A stretch of DNA of 64,000 nucleotides from JBBQXK01 sp038251625 (GCA_038251625.1 JBBSBE010000003.1:1-64000); one strand, 5' to 3'; counted from the stretch's first letter, positions 1 to 8,630 are shown. Program-made: numbers and translations. The notes: generated by a model not told the origin, from the letters alone.

Positions 1-1152
1 GAGGAAATACAGCACCTGGCTCAGGATCACCGGCGTCACCTGCGGGATCACGCCGAAGCGCGCGCGCTGCAGGCCCGTGGCGCCGGTCGAGCGCACCCCT
101 TCCACCTGCTTGTCGTCGATGTTTTCCAGCGCCTCGGAGAACAGCTTGCCGAAGCTGCCAAGATCGGTGATCAGGATCGCCAGCGCGCCCGTCATCGGCC
201 CCGGCCCGAAGGCGCGGCTGAGGATGATCGTCCAGATCAGCGCGTCCACCCCGCGCACGAAATCGAAGACCCGGCGCAGCGCGAAGCGCACGGATTTCAG
301 TGGAGTGAAGTTCGATGCCGCAAGGAAGGCCACGGGAAAGATGATGATCGCCGCGCCGAAGGTGCCGAGGAAGGCCATCAGCAGCGTCTCGATCACCGCG
401 CCGATCACCTGATCGTGGTGCCACATCTTGTTGGTCAGAAACTCGGTCAGCATGTAGCCCGCGTTTGACCGGCCCGAGTCCACCCGGTCACCCCAGAGGG
501 CGAGGGCTGCAAGTTCCGGCAGGCTTTTGCCCGAGAAGGGGCTGTCGAGGGTGAAGAAGAAAAGCTCCCACCCCGGCTGGTAGCGGAACACCTCGACCTT
601 GGAGCGGGTGTAGTTGAAGCGGCCCTCGGATGTGGTGACGGCGATGCGGTTGTCGGACTGGCTGATGGCAATGTCGCCCGGCAGCGGGCCGGGAAGGGTC
701 AGATCAAGTTTGCCGTTCCCGGGGCGGATGTCGATGCGGCCATAGTCCGGCACGTCGTAGAATGCGCCGCCGCCATTGGCCGCCGGTTCGAACACCACGG
801 TATGGCCGCCCCGCAGGCTGATGACGGTTTCGGCGCCTTCGTCGCGCACCCATTCGGGGCGGCGGCCTTCGGGGTAGGTGCCGCGCGTCTCACCCTCGAT
901 GGCGATCTCGATCTCGCCCGAGCGGTTGTCGCGCGTCACATGCGTCTTGTAGGACCAGAAGTCGGACAGAAGGATCGCGGCATTGTCCATACGCGCCTTT
1001 GCGGCCAGGCCCGCAATATCGAAGGCAAAGAAGATGTAGACGAAATAGGCCAGGATCACCGCCGGAACGGCAAACGCAATGCGGCGCTTCCGGGTGAAAA
1101 GGGTGCGCACATCTGTGCGGGTGGTCAGGAGGGTCGCTTCGGTCATCGCCAT
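1..1152 (-). CDS. phnE: Phosphonate ABC transporter permease PhnE, long form (3' end beyond window)
   Basis: Inner-membrane permease of a phosphonate/phosphate-ester importer; 384 codons are visible and the frame is open to the window edge, so the C-terminus is missing. A transmembrane helix near residues 20-40 (around AFAVPAVILAYF) is followed by about 150 residues of polar, probably periplasmic sequence. The conserved permease core comes after it, including the GxxGKLFSEALEN-type coupling loop also present in the neighbouring PhnE. The ATG at 1150-1152 lies one base after the TGA of the upstream permease gene; a second ATG two codons later is also possible. It is the last visible gene of the phnC-phnD-phnE-phnE operon. 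The long insert is an inference from hydropathy by eye. Confidence 0.9.
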   Translation of the reverse strand, partial: MAMTEATLLTTRTDVRTLFTRKRRIAFAVPAVILAYFVYIFFAFDIAGLAAKARMDNAAILLSDFWSYKTHVTRDNRSGEIEIAIEGETRGTYPEGRRPEWVRDEGAETVISLRGGHTVVFEPAANGGGAFYDVPDYGRIDIRPGNGKLDLTLPGPLPGDIAISQSDNRIAVTTSEGRFNYTRSKVEVFRYQPGWELFFFTLDSPFSGKSLPELAALALWGDRVDSGRSNAGYMLTEFLTNKMWHHDQVIGAVIETLLMAFLGTFGAAIIIFPVAFLAASNFTPLKSVRFALRRVFDFVRGVDALIWTIILSRAFGPGPMTGALAILITDLGSFGKLFSEALENIDDKQVEGVRSTGATGLQRARFGVIPQVTPVILSQVLYFL

Positions 1153-1153
1153 G

Positions 1154-2032
1154 TCAGCGCCCCTTCACAAGCCGGTCGCGCCAGCGGCCCGACAGTTGAT
1201 CGACGATCACGATGGTCACAAAGAGGATCAGGAAGATCGCAACCACCTGATCGTATCTGCCGCCGCCCCATTGCATCGCGATCTTGAGGTCATAGCCGAT
1301 GCCGCCCGCACCCACGAAGCCAAGGATGGCCGAGGCGCGGATGTTGATCTCGAACCGCAGAAGCGCGTAGCTGAGCCAATTCGGCGCGACCTGCGGCAGG
1401 ACGCCGAGCCACATCTTCTGCATCCATGTGGCGCCGACCGACGACAGCCCCTCGACCGGTTTGAGGTCGGCGTTTTCGGCCACCTCGGAGAAAAGCTTGC
1501 CGAGGGCCCCTGCGGTATGGATGGCGATGGCCACCATTGCAGGCATCGGGCCGCCGCCAAGGATGTAGATCAGCACCAGCGCCACCACGATTTCCGGGAT
1601 CGCGCGGGTGGCATCCATGATCCGGCGGAACACGCCGATGAGGCGCGGCCAGCGGGCAAGGCCGCGCGTGGCCAGAAGCGCCAGCGAGGCTGCGGCCAGC
1701 GCGCCAAAGAGGGTGGCCACGGCCGCGATATTGATGGTTTCCAGAAGCGAGGGCAGGAATTGCAGCATCCGCCCGGGCAGAAGATCGCGCTTTTCCCACG
1801 CCTCGGACAGCACCTCGGACGGGAACGCGCCCAGCATGTGCAGGCCGTTCAGAAACCCGCCCGCATTGCGATCCTGCACTTCTGCAAAGCCCGCGGCCAT
1901 CATGGCCACGAAGATCACCAGAAGGATGCCGCCATACATCCGCTTGCGCCGGACCATGGCCATGTAGCCGTCGGTTATGGCGCCAAGGGGCGGCGGGGTG
2001 GCCGATCCGGGGCGGGCGGCGATATCGACCAT
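1154..2032 (-). CDS. phnE: Phosphonate ABC transporter permease PhnE (short form)
   Basis: A 292-residue inner-membrane permease of the phosphonate/phosphate-ester ABC importer. It has about six hydrophobic helices. The GALGKLFSEVAENAD segment is the cytoplasmic coupling loop typical of PhnE, followed by the FEINIRASAILGFVGAGGIG signature. It follows phnD, separated by a strong hairpin, and precedes a second PhnE copy by one base. The two PhnE proteins presumably form a heterodimeric channel with PhnC as ATPase. The family assignment is firm; whether the substrate is phosphonate, phosphite or an organophosphate ester cannot be told from sequence. Confidence 0.93.
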   Translation of the reverse strand: MVDIAARPGSATPPPLGAITDGYMAMVRRKRMYGGILLVIFVAMMAAGFAEVQDRNAGGFLNGLHMLGAFPSEVLSEAWEKRDLLPGRMLQFLPSLLETINIAAVATLFGALAAASLALLATRGLARWPRLIGVFRRIMDATRAIPEIVVALVLIYILGGGPMPAMVAIAIHTAGALGKLFSEVAENADLKPVEGLSSVGATWMQKMWLGVLPQVAPNWLSYALLRFEINIRASAILGFVGAGGIGYDLKIAMQWGGGRYDQVVAIFLILFVTIVIVDQLSGRWRDRLVKGR

Positions 2033-2055
2033 GGGCAGGGGCTCCGCATGAAAAG

Positions 2056-2082
2056 GCCGGGCCCCGGCGATCGGGGCCCGGC
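2056..2082 (-). terminator. Intercistronic hairpin between phnD and phnE
   Basis: A perfect 10-bp inverted repeat (2056-2065 with 2073-2082) with a 7-base loop. On the minus strand it is followed by CCTTTT. It sits just after the phnD stop. It could partly terminate or stabilise the 3' end of phnD mRNA, giving more binding protein than permease. Confidence 0.65.
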
Positions 2083-2100
2083 TTCGGGATCAGGGTGCGA

Positions 2101-2994
2101 TCAGCTGCCCGACAGTTCGCGGGCGGCGATGATGCCGAGGTATTCCTCATGCTTCACCGGCACGAAATCCTTGGCGTCGCCTGCGGCCACGTTGTAGGCG
2201 CATTCCTTGTCGGTTTCCCACAAATCGGCGGTGAGTTGGGTGACCTTGTCCTTCACGTCCTGTGGCAGGGCCTTGCGCACCACCATCGGGCCTTCGGGGA
2301 TCAGCTTCGACTTCCAGATCTGCACGAGGTCATTCATGTCGACGAGGCCCGAATCGGCGGCCTTGCGGAAGGCGCCCGAGTTGTAGCCGTCTTCCCAGTT
2401 GCCCAGACCGTCAGCCCAGGCCACGCCGGCTTCGAAATCGCCCTTGGACACGCCGACGATGGTCTGCTCATGGCCGCCCGAGAACTTGACGGAAGAGAAA
2501 TACTTTTCCAGATCGCCGTACTTTTCCTTCAGTTCGGCGCCGGGGACGAGGTAGCCCGAGGTCGAGTTCGGATCGGCGAAGGCGAAGGACTTGCCCTTGG
2601 CTTCGTCCATCGAGGTGATGCCGCTTTCCTTGCGTGCAAACCCGATGGAATAGTAGCCGGTCGAGCCGTCGAGATTCTGCTTGGTCAGCACCGGCTCCAC
2701 CGCATTGGGGTCGGTCAGGTAGGTCTTGGCATAGCCCGACGCGCCAAGCCATGCCATGTCGAGCGTACCGCCCAGCAGGCCCTGGATCACGCCGTCATAG
2801 TCGGCAGGGGTGAACACCTTGACCGGCACGCCGAGCGCCGCTTCGATCTTGGCGCGGTAGCATTCGGACGAGGCAAGACGGTCCTGGGCGTTTTCGCCGC
2901 CGAGGATGCCGAGGTTGAATTCCTTGATGTCCTGCGCGGCGGCAGCACCGGCAAGAACGGTGGTCGCGGCGAGGATGGCGATGATCGTCTTCAT
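2101..2994 (-). CDS. phnD: Phosphonate/phosphate-ester ABC substrate-binding protein PhnD
   Basis: Periplasmic receptor that delivers the ligand to PhnE; 297 residues, the usual PhnD length. It has an N-terminal signal peptide of about 20 residues ending AGAAAAQD. The mature protein shows the PhnD pattern: FNLGILGGEN start, the YDGVIQGLLGGTLDMAWLG segment and a DPNSTSGYLVP motif that contributes Ser/Thr contacts to the phosphonate group in the family. It lies between phnC and phnE. An ACGGAGACGACAG ribosome site precedes the ATG. Ligand class is inferred from the family. Confidence 0.93.
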   Translation of the reverse strand: MKTIIAILAATTVLAGAAAAQDIKEFNLGILGGENAQDRLASSECYRAKIEAALGVPVKVFTPADYDGVIQGLLGGTLDMAWLGASGYAKTYLTDPNAVEPVLTKQNLDGSTGYYSIGFARKESGITSMDEAKGKSFAFADPNSTSGYLVPGAELKEKYGDLEKYFSSVKFSGGHEQTIVGVSKGDFEAGVAWADGLGNWEDGYNSGAFRKAADSGLVDMNDLVQIWKSKLIPEGPMVVRKALPQDVKDKVTQLTADLWETDKECAYNVAAGDAKDFVPVKHEEYLGIIAARELSGS

Positions 2995-3041
2995 CTGTCG
3001 TCTCCGTTTGAGGCCCCCGGAAAGGGGCGGGGTAAAGGGGG

Positions 3042-3863
3042 TCAGGTCTGCAACAGCGCCTGCTCGTAGCGGGCGTCGGCTGGAAGGCTCTCGATCGAGG
3101 TCGAGGTGGCGCTTTCGGAAAAGCTTGCGTCCGCGCCGTAGATGTCGCGCGCGACACCGGTGGTCAGCTGGTCCGGCGTGCCGTCAAAGACGATCCGCCC
3201 GTCGCGCATCCCGATCACCCGGTCGCAGTAGCGCCGCGCGGTATCGAGGGTGTGCAGGTTCGCGATCACCATGCGGCCGTCTTCCTCGTGGATGCGGCGC
3301 AGCGCATCCATCACGATCTGGGCGTTCATCGGATCGAGGCTGGCGATGGGTTCGTCGGCAAGGATCACCTTGGGGTTCTGCATCAGCGCGCGCGCAATCG
3401 CCACGCGCTGCTGCTGGCCGCCCGACAGCGCTTCGGCGCGTTTCGGCGCCTGTTCGGCAATGCCGAGACGGTCGAGAATGGCGATGGCGCGCTCGATATC
3501 CTGCGCGGACCAGAGGTTCATGAAGGTCGTCATCAGCGACCGGCGGCTGAGCAGGCCGTGGAGCACGTTGGACGCCACATCCATGCGCGGTACCAGGTTG
3601 AACTGCTGGAAGATCATCGCGCAGTCGCCCTGCCAGGCCCGCATCTGCGCGCCCTTCAGCGCCAGCACGTTGCGCCCCTCGAACCGGATTTCGCCGCTGG
3701 TGGCGTCGGTCAGGCGGTTCATCAGCCGCAGAAAGGTGGATTTGCCAGCGCCCGAACGCCCGATGATCCCCAGAAAACCGGGGCGATCGACGGAAAAGCT
3801 GATGTTGTCGACGGCGGCCTTGTTGCCGAATCGGCGGGTCACGGTCTGGACGTCTAGCAGCAT
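3042..3863 (-). CDS. phnC: Phosphonate ABC transporter ATP-binding protein PhnC
   Basis: ATPase subunit of the phosphonate importer, 273 residues. It has Walker [10 protein letters not shown] near residue 35, Q-loop, signature [15 protein letters not shown], Walker [14 protein letters not shown] and an H-loop (NLHTLDTA). I chose the ATG at 3861-3863 because conserved sequence starts with [11 protein letters not shown] and AGGGGG lies directly upstream; an upstream in-frame extension has no family similarity. It is the first gene of phnCDEE. A Pho-box-like array lies about 50-80 bases upstream, suggesting induction by phosphate limitation. No C-P lyase genes are visible in the window. Confidence 0.93.
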   Translation of the reverse strand: MLLDVQTVTRRFGNKAAVDNISFSVDRPGFLGIIGRSGAGKSTFLRLMNRLTDATSGEIRFEGRNVLALKGAQMRAWQGDCAMIFQQFNLVPRMDVASNVLHGLLSRRSLMTTFMNLWSAQDIERAIAILDRLGIAEQAPKRAEALSGGQQQRVAIARALMQNPKVILADEPIASLDPMNAQIVMDALRRIHEEDGRMVIANLHTLDTARRYCDRVIGMRDGRIVFDGTPDQLTTGVARDIYGADASFSESATSTSIESLPADARYEQALLQT

Positions 3864-3913
3864 GGGGCCCCCTGGCTCATGTCGCCGGGGGATAGGGGTG
3901 CGGTGCAAAGGCG

Positions 3914-3942
3914 ATGTGTCAGAGATGTGAATGTTGTGTAAC
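3914..3942 (-). promoter_or_regulatory. Pho-box-like array upstream of phnC
   Basis: Three 7-mers repeat at exactly 11-bp steps (starts at 3914, 3925 and 3936 on the plus strand). Read on the minus strand toward phnC they are GTTACAC, TTCACAT and GACACAT, separated by 4 bases. The 7+4 bp architecture and the ACA core match PhoB binding repeats. The spacing is seen directly; PhoB control is inferred from family knowledge and the phn context. Confidence 0.5.
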
Positions 3943-4013
3943 GGCCCGGCGCGGGGGTGCCTGGCGCCAGTGCCCGGATGCGCGGCGCGCGGCGCCCCGC
4001 ATCCATCTGTTTT

Positions 4014-4025
4014 TCTGTCGAAATA
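4014..4025 (-). repeat. Short dispersed 3'-end element, copy 1
   Basis: The minus-strand word TATTTCGACAGA lies downstream of the Gfo/Idh/MocA gene stop. The same 12-mer occurs on the plus strand at 12142-12153 downstream of the TRAP binding protein gene. In both cases it is in the sense of the preceding gene. The surrounding 266-bp gap (3864-4129) otherwise holds only the phnC control region. Confidence 0.4.
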
Positions 4026-4129
4026 CACCTTGGCGGATGTATGCCGCGCAAGACAGGGAGAGGCCGGCACACCCCTTTTGCATTGTCACGCCGCCCGCGC
4101 CTGGGATTGGCGAAAAAATGTGCGGCGGC

Positions 4130-5245
4130 CTATTCTTTCGGCAGATAGGGCGCCTGCCGCAGGTCCACCGCCTGCCCCGACAGCGCAGAGGCCTGCGCGG
4201 CCATCCCCATCGCCGCCGCCCACCAGCCATCGTCGATCCCCACATCGGGCGCGCCACCGCCACGCACGACGGCGGCAAAGCCAATGTGCTGATAAAAGGT
4301 CGATCCGTTGTGATCCCCCGCCGCCAGCGCCACCGGATCGACAGGCACCTCAAGCACATGGGGCCCCTTGGGGCTGCGGGGACTGACGATGACCTGCGGC
4401 ACGGGCGCGAGCCCGAGGTCGGCGGGCCAGAACCGCCCCGGACCGGGCACCAGCGCCTCGATCTTGCCCAAGGGGCCGACGGCGCTGATCTCTTCCTGAT
4501 AGCGGCTGCCCTCGGCGAACATGCACAGTTCCAGCATTGCACGCATGCCGTTTGCGAAATCCACGATCACATAGGCATTGTCCCAGATGTCGGGGGCGTG
4601 GCCGTCCACCACCTCATCCTTGTGGTTCACGTCCTGCCCAGCGCTCGCCATCACCCGCACCGGATCGCAGCCCGCGACAAGGCGCATCAGGTCAAAGAAA
4701 TGGCAGCATTTTTCCACCAGCGTGCCGCCCGTCTGCGCGTTGAGGCGGTTCCAGGCACCGACCTTGTGCAGGAAGGGAAAGCGGTGTTCGCGGATCGTGA
4801 GCATCCGCACCCCGCCGGTGGCGGCCTCGGCCTTGGCGATGAGATGCGCCACGGGGGGCATGTAGCGGTATTCCATCGCCACCCAGACGGGTGCCGGATA
4901 GGCCGCGCGAAAGGCGGCAAGGCGGGGCGCATCGGCGGGATCGGTGAACAGCGGCTTTTCCACCAGCACCGGCAGCGGGCGGGTGGCTGCGATTTCCTCC
5001 AATTGCGCCAGATGGCGGAAGTTGGGGCTTGCGATCAGCAGGCAATTGACGCGGGGGTGCGCCAGCACCTCGGCCACCGATGCGGCGATGGACGCTTGGG
5101 GGGCGAGGGCTGCGGCTTCCGCACGCATTCCGGCATCCGGCTCGAATATCGCGGCCACCTCTGCGTCTTCCAGAAGGGCGATGTTGCGCAGATGCTCTTG
5201 CCCCATCATGCCACAACCGATGATGCCGTAGCGGATGGCGTGCAC
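4130..5245 (-). CDS. Gfo/Idh/MocA-family NAD(P)-dependent oxidoreductase
   Basis: Probable sugar or polyol dehydrogenase, 371 residues. The N-terminal Rossmann motif is YGIIGCGMMGQEH. A VEKPL motif near residue 100 supplies the family lysine (E-K-P). The C-terminal half is the alpha/beta substrate domain. I chose the GTG at 5243-5245 because the Rossmann fold begins three residues later and an AAAGGA site, overlapping the stop of the upstream GntR gene, precedes it. Translation is probably coupled to that regulator. Substrate is unknown; by context it may handle a product of the divergent monooxygenase pathway. Confidence 0.85.
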   Translation of the reverse strand: MHAIRYGIIGCGMMGQEHLRNIALLEDAEVAAIFEPDAGMRAEAAALAPQASIAASVAEVLAHPRVNCLLIASPNFRHLAQLEEIAATRPLPVLVEKPLFTDPADAPRLAAFRAAYPAPVWVAMEYRYMPPVAHLIAKAEAATGGVRMLTIREHRFPFLHKVGAWNRLNAQTGGTLVEKCCHFFDLMRLVAGCDPVRVMASAGQDVNHKDEVVDGHAPDIWDNAYVIVDFANGMRAMLELCMFAEGSRYQEEISAVGPLGKIEALVPGPGRFWPADLGLAPVPQVIVSPRSPKGPHVLEVPVDPVALAAGDHNGSTFYQHIGFAAVVRGGGAPDVGIDDGWWAAAMGMAAQASALSGQAVDLRQAPYLPKE

Positions 5246-5256
5246 GGGGTATCCTT

Positions 5257-5958
5257 TCAGGATGTGAGGCGGGCCACATAGGCCGCGCGGAGGGGGCAAA
5301 ACCACGTCCGCGATACCTCGGCGCGCTGACCGGTCTGCGATGTGGCGATGCGGGTGATTTCGGGCAGGGGCGTGCCGGGGCGGTGGGGAAAGGTGGCGGG
5401 CGCCCAGGCGGGCAGCGGGCCTTGCCCCACGCGATCTTCCGCGCGTGCGATCACGAGGCCAAGGCGTTCGCGGTAGAAAAGGTAGAGCGAATCCGACAGA
5501 TCTTCCGGTGCCAGTTGTGCCGCTGCGGCGCCGTCGAGCCAGATCTCCTCGACCGCCGCCACCATGCCCGAGAGGCGACGAAGGCGGCGGATGCGGTGGG
5601 CATCGGGGCCGGTGCCAAAGGCGGGAAGTGCGGGATCCTTGGCCATCCGCGCCACGGACAGGATTTCGGCGGTGGGAAGGCCGCCGCCTTCGGGGCGTTC
5701 CAGCCGGAACATCGCATAGATGCTGTCGGGGTGCGGCACCGCGCGGATGTAGTTGCCCGACCCTTGCACCCGCACCAGCATCCCCTGCCCCGCCAGCACC
5801 TTCAGCGCCTGCCGCAGCGTGCCGACGGCGATGCCCATGCCCGCCGCCATCTCACGCTCGGGCGGCAGGCGCGCGCCATCGGCCAGCCGCCCCGCTGCGA
5901 TGTCGCGGATCAGGCCTTCGCTGATCTGGCGGTAGAGGGGCAGCGCGCCGCTTTTCAT
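5257..5958 (-). CDS. GntR-family transcriptional regulator, HutC/UTRA type
   Basis: A 233-residue regulator. It has an N-terminal winged helix-turn-helix (PLYRQISEGLIRDI, LPPEREMA, GTLRQALKVL) at about residues 8-75, then a UTRA ligand-binding domain ending with a conserved RTWFCPLRAAYVARL-type strand. It is divergent from the monooxygenase operon, with 78 bp between the start codons, and co-directional with the Gfo/Idh/MocA gene. It probably represses one or both transcripts until a sugar-like effector binds. The ATG at 5956-5958 was chosen because the HTH begins within ten residues. Confidence 0.9.
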   Translation of the reverse strand: MKSGALPLYRQISEGLIRDIAAGRLADGARLPPEREMAAGMGIAVGTLRQALKVLAGQGMLVRVQGSGNYIRAVPHPDSIYAMFRLERPEGGGLPTAEILSVARMAKDPALPAFGTGPDAHRIRRLRRLSGMVAAVEEIWLDGAAAAQLAPEDLSDSLYLFYRERLGLVIARAEDRVGQGPLPAWAPATFPHRPGTPLPEITRIATSQTGQRAEVSRTWFCPLRAAYVARLTS

Positions 5959-5971
5959 CGCTTTCCGCAAA

Positions 5972-5993
5972 TTGATACAGGATTGATCTACAA
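5972..5993. promoter_or_regulatory. Candidate GntR operator in divergent promoter
   Basis: Two copies of the word TTGAT occur 11 bp apart (TTGATACAG at 5972 and TTGATCTACAA at 5983), in an A/T-rich patch between the GntR regulator and the monooxygenase gene. TTGATCTACAA has TTG/CAA symmetric ends. The repeats are visible; regulator binding is only inferred from position. Confidence 0.3.
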
Positions 5994-6036
5994 CATGCGT
6001 GGTGCTACGCAAGCACCATTCGCAAGGGAGCCGCCG

Positions 6037-7194
6037 ATGACCGTGGTACCGATCACCTCGCCCGACCTCGATGCGGTGGAGGTGTCGTGGTTCGCGGCGC
6101 TCTGCTCGGACGACTACGCCTATCTGGGCGTGCCGGACGGAGCGTTGCGATCGTCCTGGGCGCATTGTTCCGAGATCGTGCAGCGGGCGGAAAGCCATGG
6201 CTTTCGCAACATCCTGTGCCCGTCATCGTATCAGGTAGGGCAGGACACGCTGTCGTTCGTAGCCGCTTGCGCGCCGATCACCAGCCGCATCAACATGCTG
6301 GCCGCGATCCGCTGCGGCGAGATGCAGCCGGTGATGCTGGCGAGGACGGTGGCCACGCTTGACCACATGCTGAAGGGGCGGTTGACGCTGAACGTGATTT
6401 CGTCGGACTTTCCGGGCGAGGCGGCGCCCTCGGCCTATCGCTACAGGCGCAGCCATGAGGTGGTGGAGATCCTGCGGCAGGCGTGGACGCGGGACGAGAT
6501 TGCCTATGAGGGCGACGTCTACAGGATCGCAAGGGTAAACGCCGACCCCGCGAAGCCCTATCAGCAGAACGGCGGGCCGCTTCTCTACTTCGGCGGCTAC
6601 AGCCCCGATGCGCTGGAGCTGTGCGGGGCGCAATGCGACGTGTATCTGATGTGGCCCGAGACGAAGGACCAGCTTGCCCAGCGGATGCGCGACGTGCATG
6701 CCCGGGCAGCAGCTCACGGGCGCACGCTGGACTACGGGTTGCGCGTGCATATGATCGTGCGGGATACGGAAGCGGAAGCGCGGGACTATGCCGAACATCT
6801 GGTATCGAAACTGGATGACGAGCTTGGCGGCCTGATCCGGGGCCGCGCGCTGGACGCAGGCAGCCTGGGCGTTTCGCATCAGGCGCGGGCGCGGGAGTTG
6901 GCCGACACCTTTGGCTATATCGAGCCGCATCTGTGGACGGGGATCGGCCGTGCGCGGTCGGGCTGCGGGGCGGCGCTGGTGGGATCTGTGGATCAGGTGA
7001 TGGGAGAAATCGAACATTACCGCAAGATGGGGATCCGGGCTTTCATCTTCTCGGGCTATCCGCATTTGGACGAATGCGATCATTTCGGGGAAAAAGTGAT
7101 GCCACATCTCAAGACCGTCAGCCTGCCGCATGCCTATGGCCGGGTGCCCGCAGGCATGCCCGCCACGCCGCTCGGAACCGGGGAGCGGCGCTGA
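6037..7194 (+). CDS. LLM-class FMNH2-dependent monooxygenase (alkanesulfonate/SQ monooxygenase type)
   Basis: A 385-residue luciferase-like monooxygenase, the length of SsuD/SmoC proteins. These use reduced FMN and O2 to cleave C-S bonds and release sulfite. The N-terminal EVSWFAALCSDDYAYLGVP block and the C-terminal GIGRARSGCGAALVG block are typical. The ATG at 6037 has an AAGGGAG site; longer upstream frame is antisense to the GntR gene. It overlaps the aldo-keto reductase start by one base and a flavin reductase follows. This trio is the enzyme set of the sulfo-SMO pathway (SmoC, SmoB, SmoA). Substrate is inferred, so no symbol is assigned. Confidence 0.85.
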   Translation: MTVVPITSPDLDAVEVSWFAALCSDDYAYLGVPDGALRSSWAHCSEIVQRAESHGFRNILCPSSYQVGQDTLSFVAACAPITSRINMLAAIRCGEMQPVMLARTVATLDHMLKGRLTLNVISSDFPGEAAPSAYRYRRSHEVVEILRQAWTRDEIAYEGDVYRIARVNADPAKPYQQNGGPLLYFGGYSPDALELCGAQCDVYLMWPETKDQLAQRMRDVHARAAAHGRTLDYGLRVHMIVRDTEAEARDYAEHLVSKLDDELGGLIRGRALDAGSLGVSHQARARELADTFGYIEPHLWTGIGRARSGCGAALVGSVDQVMGEIEHYRKMGIRAFIFSGYPHLDECDHFGEKVMPHLKTVSLPHAYGRVPAGMPATPLGTGERR

Positions 7195-8087
7195 TGGAAC
7201 GGGTGGAGATTGCGCCGGGCCTCGGCCTCAGCCGGATGGTTTATGGCATGTGGCGGCTGGGCGATGACGAAGATACCACGCCCGCCCACGTGCAGGCGAA
7301 GGTGGAGGCGTGCCTTGACCAGGGCATCACCACCATAGATCAGGCCGATATCTATGGCGGCTACACCGCAGAAGGCATCTTCGGCGCGGCGCTGAAGGCG
7401 GCGCCCGGCCTGCGCGACAAGATCGAGATCATCACAAAATGCGACATCGTGGCCCCTGTGGGGCGCCATTCCGGGGCAGAAATCAAACATTACGATACAT
7501 CCGCCGCGCATATCACGGCCTCGGTCGAGGCCAGCTTGCGCGAGATGGCCACGGACCGGATCGACCTTTTGCTGATCCACCGTCCCGACCCCCTGATGGA
7601 CCACCGCGCGACGGGGGCCTGCCTTGATGCGCTGGTTGCATCGGGCAAGGTGCGGGCGGTGGGGGTGTCGAACTTCCGCCCCTGGGATTTCAGCCTGCTG
7701 CAATCGGGCATGCAGACGCGGCTTTGCACCAACCAGATCGAACTGAGCCTGTCGGCGCATGAGGGTTTTGTGAACGGCGATGTGGCCGACCTGCAGGAAC
7801 GCGGACTGCCGCCGATGGCGTGGTCGCCACTGGCGGGCGGGCATCTTCTGGCCGAAAGTTCTGCCCCCTTGCGCGAACGGCTGGAGGCTTTGGGCACGGC
7901 CGTGGGCGCCGATTGGGCGGCGGCGGCAGTGGCGTGGTTACTGCATCACCCCGCGCGTATCCTGCCCGTCATGGGGACCAATTCCCTGAGCAGGATTGCC
8001 ACGTTATCCGATGCCTTTCGCGTGCCGATGGATCGCCAGACGTGGTTCGCGCTCTATACTCTTGCGTTGGGGCGAGAGGTCGCCTGA
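7194..8087 (+). CDS. Aldo/keto reductase, SmoB/YdhF-like
   Basis: A 297-residue NAD(P)H-dependent aldo-keto reductase. The catalytic tetrad is visible: Asp and Tyr in IDQADIYGGY, Lys in IITKCDI and His in LLLIHRPDP. The C-terminal MGTNSLSRI segment matches the NADP-binding loop of this subgroup. Its start overlaps the stop of the monooxygenase gene (TGATG), indicating coupled expression. In the sulfo-SMO pathway the equivalent enzyme (SmoB) reduces 6-oxo-glucose, the desulfonation product, to glucose. That role here is an inference from the operon, not proven by residues. Confidence 0.85.
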   Translation: MERVEIAPGLGLSRMVYGMWRLGDDEDTTPAHVQAKVEACLDQGITTIDQADIYGGYTAEGIFGAALKAAPGLRDKIEIITKCDIVAPVGRHSGAEIKHYDTSAAHITASVEASLREMATDRIDLLLIHRPDPLMDHRATGACLDALVASGKVRAVGVSNFRPWDFSLLQSGMQTRLCTNQIELSLSAHEGFVNGDVADLQERGLPPMAWSPLAGGHLLAESSAPLRERLEALGTAVGADWAAAAVAWLLHHPARILPVMGTNSLSRIATLSDAFRVPMDRQTWFALYTLALGREVA

Positions 8088-8096
8088 GGGGCTGAC

Positions 8097-8591
8097 ATGA
8101 CCGAAGCGACTTTCGTGCCCGACGCGGCGAACGCGCGTGCCTTCCGCGATGCCCTGGGGCGGTTTCCAACCGGGGTGACAGTGATTACCGTGGCGGGGCC
8201 GGAGGGGCCGGTAGGCTTTACCGCCAACAGCTTTGCCTCGCTGTCGCTGGACCCGCCGCTGGTGCTGTGGTCGCCCGCGAAAGCTTCTGCCCGCTATCCG
8301 CTGCTGGTGGCGGCGCCGTTCTACACCATCCACGTGCTGGCCGCGGACCAGACCGCGCTCAGCGGGCGGTTCGTGCGCGGTGGGGCCGGGTTCGACGGGT
8401 TGGCGCATGAGATGACGCCCGAGGGGGTGCCCGCCATTCCGGGCACGCTGGCGCGGTTCGACTGCGCGCTCCACGCCACCCATGACGGGGGCGATCACAC
8501 CATCGTGGTGGGGCGGGTGATCCGCGCGCATCTGGGTGCGGGTGACCCCCTCGTGTTTCATGGCGGGCGCTATGGCGGGTTTGCCGCCTGA
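8097..8591 (+). CDS. Flavin reductase (FMN-dependent, SmoA/HpaC-like)
   Basis: A 164-residue flavin reductase-domain protein with the conserved FPTGVTVIT start and the GFTANSFASLSLDPPLVL flavin-binding block. It would provide FMNH2 for the monooxygenase encoded two genes upstream. It starts nine bases after the aldo-keto reductase stop and is the last gene of this operon. Family assignment is firm; pairing with the monooxygenase follows from gene order. Confidence 0.9.
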   Translation: MTEATFVPDAANARAFRDALGRFPTGVTVITVAGPEGPVGFTANSFASLSLDPPLVLWSPAKASARYPLLVAAPFYTIHVLAADQTALSGRFVRGGAGFDGLAHEMTPEGVPAIPGTLARFDCALHATHDGGDHTIVVGRVIRAHLGAGDPLVFHGGRYGGFAA

Positions 8592-8595
8592 CGGG

Positions 8596-8624
8596 TTGAT
8601 CGCAATCCAGTTCCTGAATATATC
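8596..8624 (+). promoter_or_regulatory. Sigma-70-type promoter of the arsR-like gene
   Basis: TTGATC at 8596-8601 and TATATC at 8619-8624 are separated by exactly 17 bp. Transcription would start about seven bases downstream of the -10, at or next to the ATG at 8631. No Shine-Dalgarno sequence is visible in the bases before that ATG, so a leaderless mRNA is likely. Confidence 0.55.
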
Positions 8625-8630
8625 CACTGC

